Assembly (NCBI RefSeq): GCF_001701025.1
Contig: NZ_CP016793.1
Location: 3,224,001 to 3,288,000 of the forward strand
Origin: Lentzea guizhouensis
GTDB taxonomy: Bacteria; Actinomycetota; Actinomycetes; Mycobacteriales; Pseudonocardiaceae
DNA length: 64,000 nt
Reading direction: 5' to 3'
Under the pieces are notes generated by a model, which was not told the DNA's origin, did not search any database, and saw only the letters and a program-made list of their open reading frames with translations. The first letter of the stretch is position 1. Each line of letters opens with the position of its first letter. This document shows, piece by piece, positions 9,988 through 18,721 of this stretch. A program made the position numbers and the translations under genes.

Positions 9988-10596
9988 TCAGCGCTTGGGG
10001 CGGTGGTGCCCGCGCTCCGCCGCCAGCAGCTCGTCGACCGACGCACTACCGCGCTGGTAGCGCGACGCGATCTCGGCGTTGAGCCTGTCCACGACCACCT
10101 GCACCTCGCGCCGCCGCACCGACACCGACGCCTCTTCCGAGATGAACGTCTCCAACACCTCGCCGAGGCGATCGTCGGACAACTTGCTCACGTCGGAGAG
10201 ATCGACATCGGAGATCAGCGCTTCCACGTGCCGTTGATGCGCATCAGCACGTGAGGGCTCATGGGTCTGGTACCGGCCGAGGCCGGTAGCCGGCCCGACA
10301 GCGTTCGAGGAGAGGATCGTGGCCAGCTGGTCGACCACCGCCGAGCCGCCGGAGCTGCGGCGCTGCTGCTCGGCACGCACGATGTCGATCCGCGCGTGCA
10401 GCAACCGCCGCAGGTAGGACAGGTCGGTTTCTTCCTGCGCGGCCTCGTCGCGGAGTTCGCGCACCTCGACGAGCGGGCGCTGCTCGACGCCCTCCGTGTA
10501 GTCGGGGGCGAGCACCCGGTCGATTCGGCGGCGCCCGCCAGGACGCACCTCGATCACGTGTCCATCCTGCGGTAGATCCTCCTCACCCGCCAACAC
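9988..10596 (-). CDS. rsiG: RsiG-family c-di-GMP-dependent anti-sigma factor
   Basis: 202 aa, helical. RsiG holds the sporulation/motility sigma factor WhiG when loaded with c-di-GMP, and binds the nucleotide through E-x3-S-x2-R-x3-Q-x3-D motifs. Two copies are visible: ETDLSYLRRLLHARID in the N-terminal half (Q replaced by H) and EASVSVRRREVQVVVD near the C-terminus (perfect). That motif pair, the helical composition and the length fit Streptomyces RsiG. GTG 10596 is the first start; an in-frame GTG at 10557 (VIEVRPGGRRRIDRV) is an alternative. The partner sigma factor is not in the window. Confidence 0.82.
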   Translation of the reverse strand: MLAGEEDLPQDGHVIEVRPGGRRRIDRVLAPDYTEGVEQRPLVEVRELRDEAAQEETDLSYLRRLLHARIDIVRAEQQRRSSGGSAVVDQLATILSSNAVGPATGLGRYQTHEPSRADAHQRHVEALISDVDLSDVSKLSDDRLGEVLETFISEEASVSVRRREVQVVVDRLNAEIASRYQRGSASVDELLAAERGHHRPKR

Positions 10597-10617
10597 ATCC
10601 CATGCACCAAAGTTGTC

Positions 10618-11478
10618 TCAAATGTGCACGCCGAGGACCTTGCGCGCCTCGTCGGGAGACAACGGAGGCCGTTGCGCGATCTTCGCGAGACCCGCGGCAC
10701 GGGCGACGAGCTGTGCGTTGTCCCGCACCGGCACGCCTCGCGAATAGCTGATCGTGTCTTCCATACCCACGCGGAGGTGCCCACCCGCCCCCAATGCGGT
10801 GAACATCACTGGCAGCGTGGTCCGGCCGATCCCGGTGGCGGAGAACGTTGCCCCGTCCGGCAGAGCGTTCACTGCGGCAACCAGCGTCCGCGCGTCTCCC
10901 GGCATCCCGCCGGGCACGCCCATGACGAAGTCGACGTGCACGTGTCCACCCGCCGGGAGGCCGTGCTGGTCGAGCAGCCGCTGCAACGACGCCAGCTGAC
11001 CGATGTCGAAGATCTCGTACTCCGGGACGATGCCGCGTTCCTGCATGCCCTTGTGCAACGCGACGATGAACTCCCACCGGTTCATGAACACGTCGTCACC
11101 GAAGTTGACGGTTCCCATCGTGCAGGACGCCGAGTCAGGCATCGCCTCCAGCACGCGCAGCCGGTCCGCCTCGGGGTCGTGCACCGACCCGCCGGTGGAC
11201 AGCTGGACCACGAGGCCGGTCTCGGCCCGCAACGCCTCGACCGTCGCCTTCAGCAGACCGAGGTCGAGCGACGGCTTCGCGTCCGCGCCGCGGATGTGGA
11301 CGTGGATCATCGCGGCGCCGACCTGCTCGCAGCTCCGCGCCGTCGAGACCAGTTCCTCCAGGGTCACCGGAAGTGCCGGGACGTCGGCTTTCGCGTGCTC
11401 CGCTCCGGTGGGAGCGACGGTGATCAGCGTGCCCAGTGACATGTACCGGACTGTAGCGGGCTGGCCGCCAACCTTCAT
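10618..11478 (-). CDS. BKACE family beta-keto acid cleavage enzyme (DUF849)
   Basis: 286 aa. Zn-dependent enzymes of this family condense a beta-keto acid with acetyl-CoA (archetype: 3-keto-5-aminohexanoate cleavage enzyme Kce). Metal-site motif MIHVHIR (HxH) and the second-site GGHVHVDFVMG are present, as is the barrel motif VQLSTGG. ATG 11478 has GGAAGAG a few bases upstream; an internal ATG at 11442 is the alternative. Substrate cannot be told: no lysine-fermentation or carnitine genes are adjacent. Confidence 0.87.
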   Translation of the reverse strand: MKVGGQPATVRYMSLGTLITVAPTGAEHAKADVPALPVTLEELVSTARSCEQVGAAMIHVHIRGADAKPSLDLGLLKATVEALRAETGLVVQLSTGGSVHDPEADRLRVLEAMPDSASCTMGTVNFGDDVFMNRWEFIVALHKGMQERGIVPEYEIFDIGQLASLQRLLDQHGLPAGGHVHVDFVMGVPGGMPGDARTLVAAVNALPDGATFSATGIGRTTLPVMFTALGAGGHLRVGMEDTISYSRGVPVRDNAQLVARAAGLAKIAQRPPLSPDEARKVLGVHI

Positions 11479-11576
11479 CGTCTCTTCCAGTGCTCAGCGG
11501 GGCACCTCGCGGCACCGCGATGTACCCACCTGACCAGCGGAACAGAGGAGAAGGCCGACGGCCAGCCCGCTTGGGC

Positions 11577-12638
11577 TCAGCCCCTCAGGTTGCGAACAGC
11601 TTCCCGGCCCAGTCCGGGCGTGTCCGCGGGCACCGAGTCGGGATCGATGCGCGCTGCCACCTGACGCTCCCCGGCACCGGCGACCAGCTCGGACTCGACC
11701 GGTACGGACCTCTTGACCAGCGCCAACGCGATCGGCCCCAGTTCGTGGTGCTGCACGACGCTGCCCACCCGGCCGACCACGCGGCCGTCCAGCTCGACCG
11801 GGTCACCGGTCTCCGGCTGGCCGTCGGCAGAACCATCCAGGTGGAGCAGGAGCATGCGGCGCGGCGGGCGGCCCACGTTGTGGACCTTCGCGACCGTCTC
11901 CTGGCCGCGGTAGCAGCCCTTGTTCAGGTGCACCGAGGACTCGATCAGGTTCACCTCGTGCGGGATCGTGCGCTCGTCGGTGTCGATGCCCGGCCGGGGC
12001 CGCAGCGACTCGACCCGCAGCGCCTCGAAGGCGAAGCTGCCGGCCGGGCGCGCACCCGCGTCGGTGAGCCGCTGCCACCACGACGCCAGCTCGGCGCGCG
12101 GCACCAGCAGGTCGAACGAGCTCTGACCGGGCCACGACCTGCGCCGCACGAAACCCTCGCCGAGCGCCACCACGTCCGCGGGCACCGGCAGGTCGAGCTT
12201 CTCCAGCACCGCGACCGCGTCCGGGCCGACCACCGTGAGCAGCGCGAGCTCCGCCGTGGCGTCGCGCGGCTCGACCTTCGACCAGAAGACCATCTTCTTC
12301 AGGTACGCGAGCAGGTCGTCGACCTTCTCCACGTCCAGGAACACCGTGCCGCCGACGTTCGCGACCACCATGTGGTGCTCCAGCCGGCCCTGCGCGTCGA
12401 GGATCAGCGCCTCGGTGCCGGCGTCCTCGCCGAGCAGCTCGAAGTGCTGGCTGGTGAGCTGGTGCAACCAGGTCAGCCGGTCCTCGCCCGGTACCGCGAT
12501 GATCCCGCGGTTCGAGCGGTCCACGACGACGACCGAGCGGGCGGCCGAGCGTTGTTCGGCGAACGGGTCGCCGTAGTGCCAGGCGACGCCGGCGTCGGTG
12601 GAATCGTCTGGCGGCGGGACGGCTCCTGGAAAGCTCAC
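11577..12638 (-). CDS. ygfZ: YgfZ/GcvT-fold tetrahydrofolate-binding Fe-S maintenance protein
   Basis: 353 aa from GTG 12638, whose GTGA overlaps the stop of the upstream Fur-family gene. The family signature K-G-C-Y-x-G-Q-E is present (KGCYRGQETVAKVHNVG). YgfZ helps assemble or repair certain Fe-S proteins using folate. The order Fur, YgfZ, PabC with DUF3073 nearby mirrors Rv0810c-Rv0812 in mycobacteria, with the regulator as an addition. Co-transcribed with the Fur-type gene. Confidence 0.9.
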   Translation of the reverse strand: MSFPGAVPPPDDSTDAGVAWHYGDPFAEQRSAARSVVVVDRSNRGIIAVPGEDRLTWLHQLTSQHFELLGEDAGTEALILDAQGRLEHHMVVANVGGTVFLDVEKVDDLLAYLKKMVFWSKVEPRDATAELALLTVVGPDAVAVLEKLDLPVPADVVALGEGFVRRRSWPGQSSFDLLVPRAELASWWQRLTDAGARPAGSFAFEALRVESLRPRPGIDTDERTIPHEVNLIESSVHLNKGCYRGQETVAKVHNVGRPPRRMLLLHLDGSADGQPETGDPVELDGRVVGRVGSVVQHHELGPIALALVKRSVPVESELVAGAGERQVAARIDPDSVPADTPGLGREAVRNLRG

Positions 12639-13078
12639 TCGGTCTCCTGGTCCTGCTTCAAACAGTCGCGGCACGTGCCGGACAGCGCGAGATGACTGGC
12701 ATCCAGTTCGAACCCCTCGCGGTCCCGCAATGTTCCGCCCAGCGGCCCGAGCAGCTCACACGGGATCTCGTCGATCCGGCCGCAGACGTGGCACACCAGG
12801 TGCACGTGCTGGTGCTCGTCGACCGAGTAGCTCGGCGCGCCGTGCCCGAGGTGCGTGTGCCGCACCAGGCCTAGCCGGTCGAGCAGGTCGAGCGTGCGGT
12901 AGATCGTCGTGATGTTGACCGTCGGCGCCGTCTCCTGGACGCGCTGGCAGATCTGCTCGGGCGTCGCGTGCCCGAGCACCTTGACCGCGTCCAGCACGAG
13001 CTGGCGCTGCGGCGTCATCCGCATGCCGCGGTCGTGCAGCGTTTTGCGCAGGCCTCTTGCGGTCTCCACGACAGCCAT
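12635..13078 (-). CDS. Fur-family transcriptional regulator
   Basis: 147 aa from ATG 13078; upstream extension of the frame to 13252 runs through the divergent pabC and is discarded. N-terminal winged helix (GMRMTPQRQLVLDAVKVLGHATPEQI, then TIYRTLDLLDRLGLV), regulatory metal site HQHVHLVCHVCGR and a second structural pair CRDC near the C-terminus give the CxxC...CxxC structural zinc site. Metal specificity (Fe, Zn, Mn or peroxide) cannot be decided. The promoter shares a 27-base gap with pabC, so both may respond to this protein. Confidence 0.88.
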   Translation of the reverse strand: MAVVETARGLRKTLHDRGMRMTPQRQLVLDAVKVLGHATPEQICQRVQETAPTVNITTIYRTLDLLDRLGLVRHTHLGHGAPSYSVDEHQHVHLVCHVCGRIDEIPCELLGPLGGTLRDREGFELDASHLALSGTCRDCLKQDQETE

Positions 13079-13105
13079 GTTAATCACTGCTAGTAGGCTC
13101 CAGCC

Positions 13106-13948
13106 ATGCGCGTGCTGGCACTGCTCGACGGAACCCTCGCTGACCCCGACGCCCCGCAGATCCGTGTCGACGACCTCGGTCTGATGCGCGGTGACGGCGT
13201 CTTCGAAACCATCCTCGTCGTCGACGGGAAGCCCCGCGAGCTGTCGCCGCACCTGGACCGGCTGGAGCGGTCGGCGGCCATGCTCGACATGCCCGTCCCG
13301 CCGCGCGCGGAGTTCGAACGCGCGGTCGAGCTCGTCATCGGCAACTGGACCGGTGGCAGCGAGTTCGCCCTCAAGCTCGTCTACACCCGCGGCGTCGAGG
13401 GCGGCGACGGCACCGGCACCGGCTTCGCGCTGGGCATGGAGATCGGCGCGAAGGTGCTCAAGCAGCGCGCCGAGGGCCTGTCCGCGGTGACGCTGGACCG
13501 CGGCATCGAGGCCGACCTCGCCGACCGCGCGCCGTGGCTGCTGCTGGGCGCCAAGTCGCTGTCCTACGCGATCAACATGGCCGCGATCCGCGAGGCCGAG
13601 CGCCGCGGTGCCGCCGAGGTCATCTTCACGACCTCCAGCGGCTCCGTCCTGGAGGGCCCGACCTCGACGGTCATCCTGGTGCGCGGCAAGACCCTGGTCA
13701 CGCCGCCCTCCAAGCTCGGCATCCTGCCGGGCACCACCCAGTACGCGCTGTTCCGCGCCGCCGAGCGCGCCGGCTGGACCGTGCTCGTGGAGCCGGTCCA
13801 GACCGGCGAGCTCTACGACGCCGAGGGCGTGTTCCTCGCGTCCAGCGTCCGCAAGATCACGCGGGTGACCACGCTGGACGGCAAGCAGCTGCCCGACTCG
13901 GCGGCCCTGCTGACCGAGCTGCAGGGCCTGTACGAGTCCGAGTACTGA
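13106..13948 (+). CDS. pabC: Aminodeoxychorismate lyase (class IV PLP enzyme)
   Basis: 280 aa. Releases p-aminobenzoate from 4-amino-4-deoxychorismate for folate. Fold-type IV features: the PLP lysine in GAKSLSYAINMAAIREA, and E-GxTSN-like VLEGPTSTVILV followed by LGILPGTTQYALF. Divergent from the Fur-family gene and next to ygfZ, the same pairing as Rv0811c-Rv0812, which ties folate supply to the folate-dependent YgfZ. A D-amino acid or branched-chain transaminase is the alternative, less favoured by context. Confidence 0.82.
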   Translation: MRVLALLDGTLADPDAPQIRVDDLGLMRGDGVFETILVVDGKPRELSPHLDRLERSAAMLDMPVPPRAEFERAVELVIGNWTGGSEFALKLVYTRGVEGGDGTGTGFALGMEIGAKVLKQRAEGLSAVTLDRGIEADLADRAPWLLLGAKSLSYAINMAAIREAERRGAAEVIFTTSSGSVLEGPTSTVILVRGKTLVTPPSKLGILPGTTQYALFRAAERAGWTVLVEPVQTGELYDAEGVFLASSVRKITRVTTLDGKQLPDSAALLTELQGLYESEY

Positions 13949-13960
13949 TCTTCCTCCGGG

Positions 13961-16495
13961 TCACCTGAGTCCGGCGTCGACCGCGGCCATCAACGTGCCG
14001 CGGTCACCGGACATCTCCCAGAACATCGCGCCCAGCAGGTTCTTCGACTTGAGCCACGCGGTCTTGCGCTGGATCGACCACACGTCGTCGAAGGTCCACC
14101 ACTGGTTGCCGGTGTAGCAGGACGTCGCCACGGCCACCTCGTCGTGGTGCACGGTGCAGTTCGGCACCGACGCGACGAGGTTGGCGTACCCGCGCGTGCC
14201 CGCCTCCTCCGGGAACTGGCCCGGCGCAGCACCTCCCGCCTGCTGCCACTCGCCGTTCTTGCCGCCGTTGACCACGTTCTGCCAGCCGCGGCCGTAGAAC
14301 GCGAGCCCGAGCGTGATCTTGCGTGGTGGCACACCCGCGTCGAGGTAGGCCTGGACCGTGCTCTCCACGCTGAACTTGGTCGTGTACGGGTCGTCCGGGT
14401 CGGGGTAGAGGTTGCCCTGGTGGCCGGTCCGGTTGGGCTCCCACGAGTTGTCGCTGCCGGAGCCGTGGAAGTCGTAGCCCTGGACGTTGAAGATGTCCAT
14501 CGACTGTGCGACCCGCCCGAGCTCCCAGCCCGCCTCGATCTTGGCCGGGTCGGCCGGCGTGAACGCGGTGAGCTGGTAGCGCTTGCCGGTCGTGGTGCTG
14601 TACGCGTCCATCTGCCGGCGGAACTCCTCGATCAGCAGGCTGTTGTTGACCTTGTCCTGCGGGCCGAAGTGGTTGCCCGCGTGGCCCTCGGCGCCCGGCC
14701 ACTCCCAGTCGAGGTCGAAGCCGTCGAAGATGCCCGCCGCGGTGCCGGGACCGCCGGCGCCGTTGTACACGGGCAGGTTGCCCTTGAGGTAGATGTCGAT
14801 GCACGACGACACGAACTTCTTGCGCGCCGCGTCCGTGGCCGCAACGTCGGAGAAGTACTTCGAGTACGTCCAGCCGCCGAGCGAGATCAGCACCTTCAGG
14901 TTCGGGTGCTTCGCCTTGAGCTTCTTGAGCTGGTTGTAGTTGCCGCGCAACGGTTCCCAGCCGCTGTCCGCCACGCCGTCGACGGACTGCGCCGCGCTCA
15001 TCGGCCTGCTGTAGTCGGCTTCCGCGTCACCGGCGCCGTCGCCCTGGTTGGGGTCCTGCGGGTCCGGGCTCGTGCCCTTGGTGACGCCGTGCAGACACGT
15101 CAGGTTGACCGGGTCGATGTTGCCGAACGCGTAGTTGACGTGCGTCAGCTTCGCGGCGTCCATGTCCTTCACGAAGTACTGGCGTCCGTAGATGCCCCAC
15201 TGCACGAAGTACCCGACACGGGCGTAGCCGCCGACGATGTCACTAGTGCGCTCGTTGAGCGCGTTGCTCGGTGCGGAGACGTTGTCGTAGATGTCTCGCG
15301 CGCGCACGGTGAACGTGTAGTCCGTGGACGGTGCAAGGCCGGTGACGACCGCCGTGGTGCCGGAGACCGTCTGCTTCACGGTCGTGCCCACGTAGACGTC
15401 GTAGTTCGCCACACCGCGGTTGTCAGTGGATGCGTTCCACGCCAACGTGATGCTGCCCGCGTCCTTCGCCGTGGCGCGCAGGTTGCCCGGTGCGGTCGGC
15501 GGGGTCGTGTCGTCGGCGGGGTTGTTGGTGGTGACGGCCAGTGCCGCGCTCGGAGCGCTTTGCGTGCCCTTGGTGTCCTTGGCGCGCACCGTGAAGGAGT
15601 ACGCCGTGTTCGGGTTCAGGCCGGTGATGATCGTGGACGTCGTGGTGGAGCTGCCGGCGAGCGTGGAGCCGTTGTAGACGTCGTAACCGGCGATCGGCAA
15701 CGAGCCAGGATTGGACGCGGTCCACTGCAGCGTCACCGTACGCGTGGTCTTCGTCGGTGACGTGAGACCCGTCGGGGTGCTCGGCGGGGTGTCCGCGCTG
15801 CCGTCGCAGTTCGCGTTGTTGATCCGGCAGGTGACCGGGTCGACGTTGGAACTGATGGCGAACGTCGGGCTGTACGGCTCGGTGCTGCCACCCGCGGCCA
15901 CGGTCTTGTTGTAGTGCGCGGGGGTGATGGTGACCTGGTTGCCGTTCTGGCTGACCGTGCCGTTCTGGCCGTTGCTGACCGTCACGCCGTTGGGCAGCGT
16001 GAAGGAGATGGACCAGTCGCTCACCGCGGCGGCGGTGTGGTTGCGCACGATGAACTTCGCCGAACCGCCGGCCACCGAGTAGTCGGCGGTGAGCCCGGTC
16101 GGGACCGGAGCGGGGTCACCGCTGCCGTCGCACGCCATGCCGTTGATCGTGCAGGCGGTCGGGTCGGCCGCGGCGCTCAGCGTGAACGTCGGGCTGTAGG
16201 GATCGGTGTTGCGTCCGGCGGGGATGTTGTTGATGTAGAACGCCGGGGTGAGCGTCACCCGCGTGCCGTTCTGGGTGGTGGTGGCGTTCTGGACGTTGCC
16301 GACCGTGACACCGGCGGGCAGGTCGAACTTGACCGACCAGCCGTTGAGCGAGGCCGTGGACGCGTTGGCGACCACGAGCTTGGCGCTCGTGCCGGTGCGG
16401 GTGAAGGTCGCGGTGATGCCCGTGGCGGCTTGTGCAGGGACCGCCAGGGCTGTCAACGCGACCAGAATCGCTAACAGGGCAGGGAATCGGCGCAT
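13961..16495 (-). CDS. Secreted modular GH18 chitinase with two CBM2-like and two FnIII domains
   Basis: 844 aa. Signal peptide MRRFPALLAILVALTALAVPAQA; then two similar carbohydrate-binding type 2-like modules (about 24-125 and 134-235, each starting TATFTRTG/ADYSVAGG-like and ending C-xIN-xxCDGS), two fibronectin III modules (about 240-325 and 335-420), and a GH18 barrel from about 428. The catalytic DxxDxDxE is in FDGFDLDWEWPG near residue 590; the substrate-side motif SLGGWTYS precedes it. It hydrolyses chitin outside the cell. Having both binding modules and linkers at the N-terminus is common in actinomycete chitinases. Confidence 0.94.
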   Translation of the reverse strand: MRRFPALLAILVALTALAVPAQAATGITATFTRTGTSAKLVVANASTASLNGWSVKFDLPAGVTVGNVQNATTTQNGTRVTLTPAFYINNIPAGRNTDPYSPTFTLSAAADPTACTINGMACDGSGDPAPVPTGLTADYSVAGGSAKFIVRNHTAAAVSDWSISFTLPNGVTVSNGQNGTVSQNGNQVTITPAHYNKTVAAGGSTEPYSPTFAISSNVDPVTCRINNANCDGSADTPPSTPTGLTSPTKTTRTVTLQWTASNPGSLPIAGYDVYNGSTLAGSSTTTSTIITGLNPNTAYSFTVRAKDTKGTQSAPSAALAVTTNNPADDTTPPTAPGNLRATAKDAGSITLAWNASTDNRGVANYDVYVGTTVKQTVSGTTAVVTGLAPSTDYTFTVRARDIYDNVSAPSNALNERTSDIVGGYARVGYFVQWGIYGRQYFVKDMDAAKLTHVNYAFGNIDPVNLTCLHGVTKGTSPDPQDPNQGDGAGDAEADYSRPMSAAQSVDGVADSGWEPLRGNYNQLKKLKAKHPNLKVLISLGGWTYSKYFSDVAATDAARKKFVSSCIDIYLKGNLPVYNGAGGPGTAAGIFDGFDLDWEWPGAEGHAGNHFGPQDKVNNSLLIEEFRRQMDAYSTTTGKRYQLTAFTPADPAKIEAGWELGRVAQSMDIFNVQGYDFHGSGSDNSWEPNRTGHQGNLYPDPDDPYTTKFSVESTVQAYLDAGVPPRKITLGLAFYGRGWQNVVNGGKNGEWQQAGGAAPGQFPEEAGTRGYANLVASVPNCTVHHDEVAVATSCYTGNQWWTFDDVWSIQRKTAWLKSKNLLGAMFWEMSGDRGTLMAAVDAGLR

Positions 16496-16539
16496 GCGGA
16501 ACTCCAGTTTGGTGAAGGTTCCGCGGCGGCCTGGTGGCT

Positions 16540-16569
16540 ACCGTATTTGGTCTGGACCACTTACGTCAA
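16540..16569 (-). promoter_or_regulatory. Chitinase promoter with DasR-type operator (dre)
   Basis: Reading toward the chitinase: -35 TTGACG (16569-16564), 18-base spacer, -10-like TACGGT (16545-16540). Within the spacer and overlapping its edge is TTTGGTCTGGACCACT (16546-16561), whose core TGGTCTGGACCA matches the palindromic DasR element ACTGGTCTAGACCAGT at all but the centre and flanks. DasR is the GlcNAc-phosphate-sensing repressor of chitinases in Streptomyces; a site between -35 and -10 would block polymerase directly. Confidence 0.7.
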
Positions 16570-16580
16570 CGCCGTGGTCC

Positions 16581-17432
16581 TCATTGCCGCGGGAGGAACC
16601 TGACCGTCGTACCGGGCCTGGCCTGCCCGAGAAACCGCAGGTGAGCGCGGTCGACCACGCCGATGACGGGGTAGCCGCCGGTCGTCGGGTGGTCGTTGAG
16701 GAAGACCACGGGCTGCCCGTCCGGCGGCACCTGGATCGCGCCGGTGATCATGCCCTCGCTGGGTATCTCGCCGTCACGACGATTCAGAACGGTGCCCCGC
16801 AGCCGCGCACCGACCCGGTTGCTGCGGTCGCTGACCGTCCAGGACCCCTGGCGGAGCTGGGTTTCCGCGTCCTCGAACCAGTCGTCGCGCGGGCCGAGCG
16901 TGACGGGGACCGTGATGGTGTCCGGTGCGTGGAACGGCGGCACGACGTCTGCGCCGTTCGCCGCGTTCGGCGCACCGAGGTCGAGGACGTCCTTGTCCCG
17001 CAACGGGTCTGGACCGATTCCGGAGAGCAGGTCGGTGGAGCGGCTGCCGAGCTCTTCCGCGGCGGTGATGCCGCCGGAGACGGCGAGGTAGGTGCGCAGG
17101 CCGGTCTGCGGGGTGCCGATGGTCAGCGTGGCGTTCGGCGGCAGGTGGAGCGGCTGGTGTGAGTCGGCGAGCTTGCCGTTGATCCGGACCTCGACCGCCG
17201 GGCCGGTGACGGCGACCGTGCAGGAGGTCTCCGCTGCGAGCTCCAGGCCGCCGAGCAGGAGCTCGAGCCCCGCGGCGGTCTCGTCGTTGCCCACCAGGCG
17301 GTTGGCGAGGGTGAGCGAGTGCGGGTCGACGGCACCGGACGGCGGCACGCCGAGGTGGGCGTGACCGGGGCGGCCGAGGTCCTGGACGAGGGCCTGCGGG
17401 CCGGTGCGGAGGATCCTGATCCGGCGGCTCAT
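16581..17432 (-). CDS. pxpC: 5-oxoprolinase subunit C (biotin-dependent carboxyltransferase family)
   Basis: 283 aa. AHS2/KipA-type domain: N-terminal LRTGPQALVQDLGRPGH and the internal GxPPSGxxD-like GVPPSGAVDPHSLTLANRLVGN are the family hallmarks. With PxpB and PxpA it forms the prokaryotic 5-oxoprolinase that recycles pyroglutamate to glutamate. ATG overlaps the pxpB stop (ATGA at 17429-17432). pxpA (LamB/YcsF) is not adjacent in this window. Confidence 0.88.
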   Translation of the reverse strand: MSRRIRILRTGPQALVQDLGRPGHAHLGVPPSGAVDPHSLTLANRLVGNDETAAGLELLLGGLELAAETSCTVAVTGPAVEVRINGKLADSHQPLHLPPNATLTIGTPQTGLRTYLAVSGGITAAEELGSRSTDLLSGIGPDPLRDKDVLDLGAPNAANGADVVPPFHAPDTITVPVTLGPRDDWFEDAETQLRQGSWTVSDRSNRVGARLRGTVLNRRDGEIPSEGMITGAIQVPPDGQPVVFLNDHPTTGGYPVIGVVDRAHLRFLGQARPGTTVRFLPRQ

Positions 17433-18016
17433 GCGACCACGAACCTGACCTGGTCACCAGGTGCGAGCAGCGCCGGGGTCTCGGCCTTCGGGTCGAACAG
17501 GGTGATCTCGGTGCGACCGATCAGGCGCCAGCCACCGGGGGTCGCGCGCGGGTAGGCGGCGGTGAACTCGCCGGCGATGCCGACGGATCCCGCGGGGACC
17601 TTGGTGCGCGGGGAGTCGAGCCGGGGTTGCTGGAGCTGCGGTGGCAGGCCGGTCAGGTAGCCGAAGCCGGGGGCGAAGCCGCAGAACGCGACCTCGTAGG
17701 TGGCCGCCGTGTGGAGTTCGACGACTTCCGCGGGGCTGATCTTCGCGGTTTCCGCGACGAGGTCCAGGTCGGGGCCGTCGTAGGTGATCGGGATGGTGAC
17801 CTCGCGGGACTCCGTGGCGGGTGCATGGGTCAGGTCGACGTCCTTGAGGGCTTCCCTGACGTGCTGCAGGGAGCCCTTGACCAGCACGGTCCTCGCCGCG
17901 GGAACGAGCTCCTCGATGCCGGGGAGTCCGTGCAGCGCGGCGCGGACGGCCGCGACCTCGGTCAGCGAGTCGACCTCGACCAGGAGTGCGTCTGTACCGC
18001 AGCGCCGCAGCAGCAT
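17429..18016 (-). CDS. pxpB: 5-oxoprolinase subunit B
   Basis: 195 aa, AHS1/KipI-type. Ends of the cyclophilin-like fold are recognisable: GDxAL-like start LLRRCGTDALLVEVD, and FxPGFxYLxGLP as FCGFAPGFGYLTGLPPQL, followed by RLDSPRTKVPAGSVGIAG. First gene of the pxpBC pair, cytosolic. A perfect 8-1-8 palindrome sits 25 bases before its ATG. Confidence 0.88.
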   Translation of the reverse strand: MLLRRCGTDALLVEVDSLTEVAAVRAALHGLPGIEELVPAARTVLVKGSLQHVREALKDVDLTHAPATESREVTIPITYDGPDLDLVAETAKISPAEVVELHTAATYEVAFCGFAPGFGYLTGLPPQLQQPRLDSPRTKVPAGSVGIAGEFTAAYPRATPGGWRLIGRTEITLFDPKAETPALLAPGDQVRFVVA

Positions 18017-18040
18017 GACCCCATGCTACGGGGAATCGTG

Positions 18041-18057
18041 GGATTGTTGAACAATCC
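18041..18057. promoter_or_regulatory. Perfect 8-1-8 palindrome upstream of pxpB
   Basis: GGATTGTT-G-AACAATCC, perfect inverted repeat 25 bases before the pxpB start. The TTGTTxAACAA core is the sort of site used by GntR-family repressors. It is probably the operator for pxpBC; no regulator gene is adjacent, so the binder is unassigned. Confidence 0.5.
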
Positions 18058-18109
18058 GACACGCGCAACCGCCAGATCGTTCACCGATCCGGCGGTGTGG
18101 CGGTGTCGG

Positions 18110-18721
18110 TCAGCCGACGATGCGCTGCAGCTGGGCGGACGCGTGGGCCTGCATGGGCTGGCCCACCATGGCGCGCTCCTCGACGTAGGCGAGGTCGCCG
18201 TTGACGATGCCGTAGAGGCGCTGAGCAGCGGTGACGTCCTTGGCCGTGGCGGTGCGGATCAACGCGTCGGTCTGGAACTCCCAGGCCGTCTGCTTGATCG
18301 GCTTGCCGTAGTACATCTCGATGATGCCCGTGTTGTGCGTGAGCAGCACCTCGATGGTGTCGTCCGGCTGCGGGCGCCAGAAGCCGCTCTCGCGCGCTGC
18401 CGGGCGGATGACCTCGCCGGCCTCGTTGAGCAGCCACGACCGTGCCTCGTAGATGAGGAACGGGCGGCCGTCGTGGGCGAAGGTGATCTGCTGGCCGAAG
18501 CGGAACGGGCCGTCGATCGTCGGGTAGACGATCTCGCCCTCGCCGCGCCAGACGCCCACGAGGGGGAGGACCGACAGGAGGGCGTCGTTGAGGTTCGCGC
18601 CTTCGCGCAGGTTCGCCGTGTCGCCTGGGATGGGCATGTCGGTGAACTGCGGGAGGTTGCGGGCGCGGGTGGCCTCTGCGCGTTGTTCGGCCAGGCGGAT
18701 GGCCTCGTCTCCGCTGGTCAT
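18110..18721 (-). CDS. Nitrobindin-like heme-binding beta-barrel protein (FABP family, DUF1794)
   Basis: 203 aa from ATG 18721. Family motif GxWxGxGxxxYP is present as GVWRGEGEIVYP, together with GFWRPQPD and the C-terminal region that supplies the heme-ligating histidine in Rv2717c-type nitrobindins (HASAQLQR). Such proteins scavenge or isomerise peroxynitrite. The ATG overlaps the stop of the 32-codon membrane ORF upstream (ATGA), so the two are coupled. Confidence 0.85.
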   Translation of the reverse strand: MTSGDEAIRLAEQRAEATRARNLPQFTDMPIPGDTANLREGANLNDALLSVLPLVGVWRGEGEIVYPTIDGPFRFGQQITFAHDGRPFLIYEARSWLLNEAGEVIRPAARESGFWRPQPDDTIEVLLTHNTGIIEMYYGKPIKQTAWEFQTDALIRTATAKDVTAAQRLYGIVNGDLAYVEERAMVGQPMQAHASAQLQRIVG

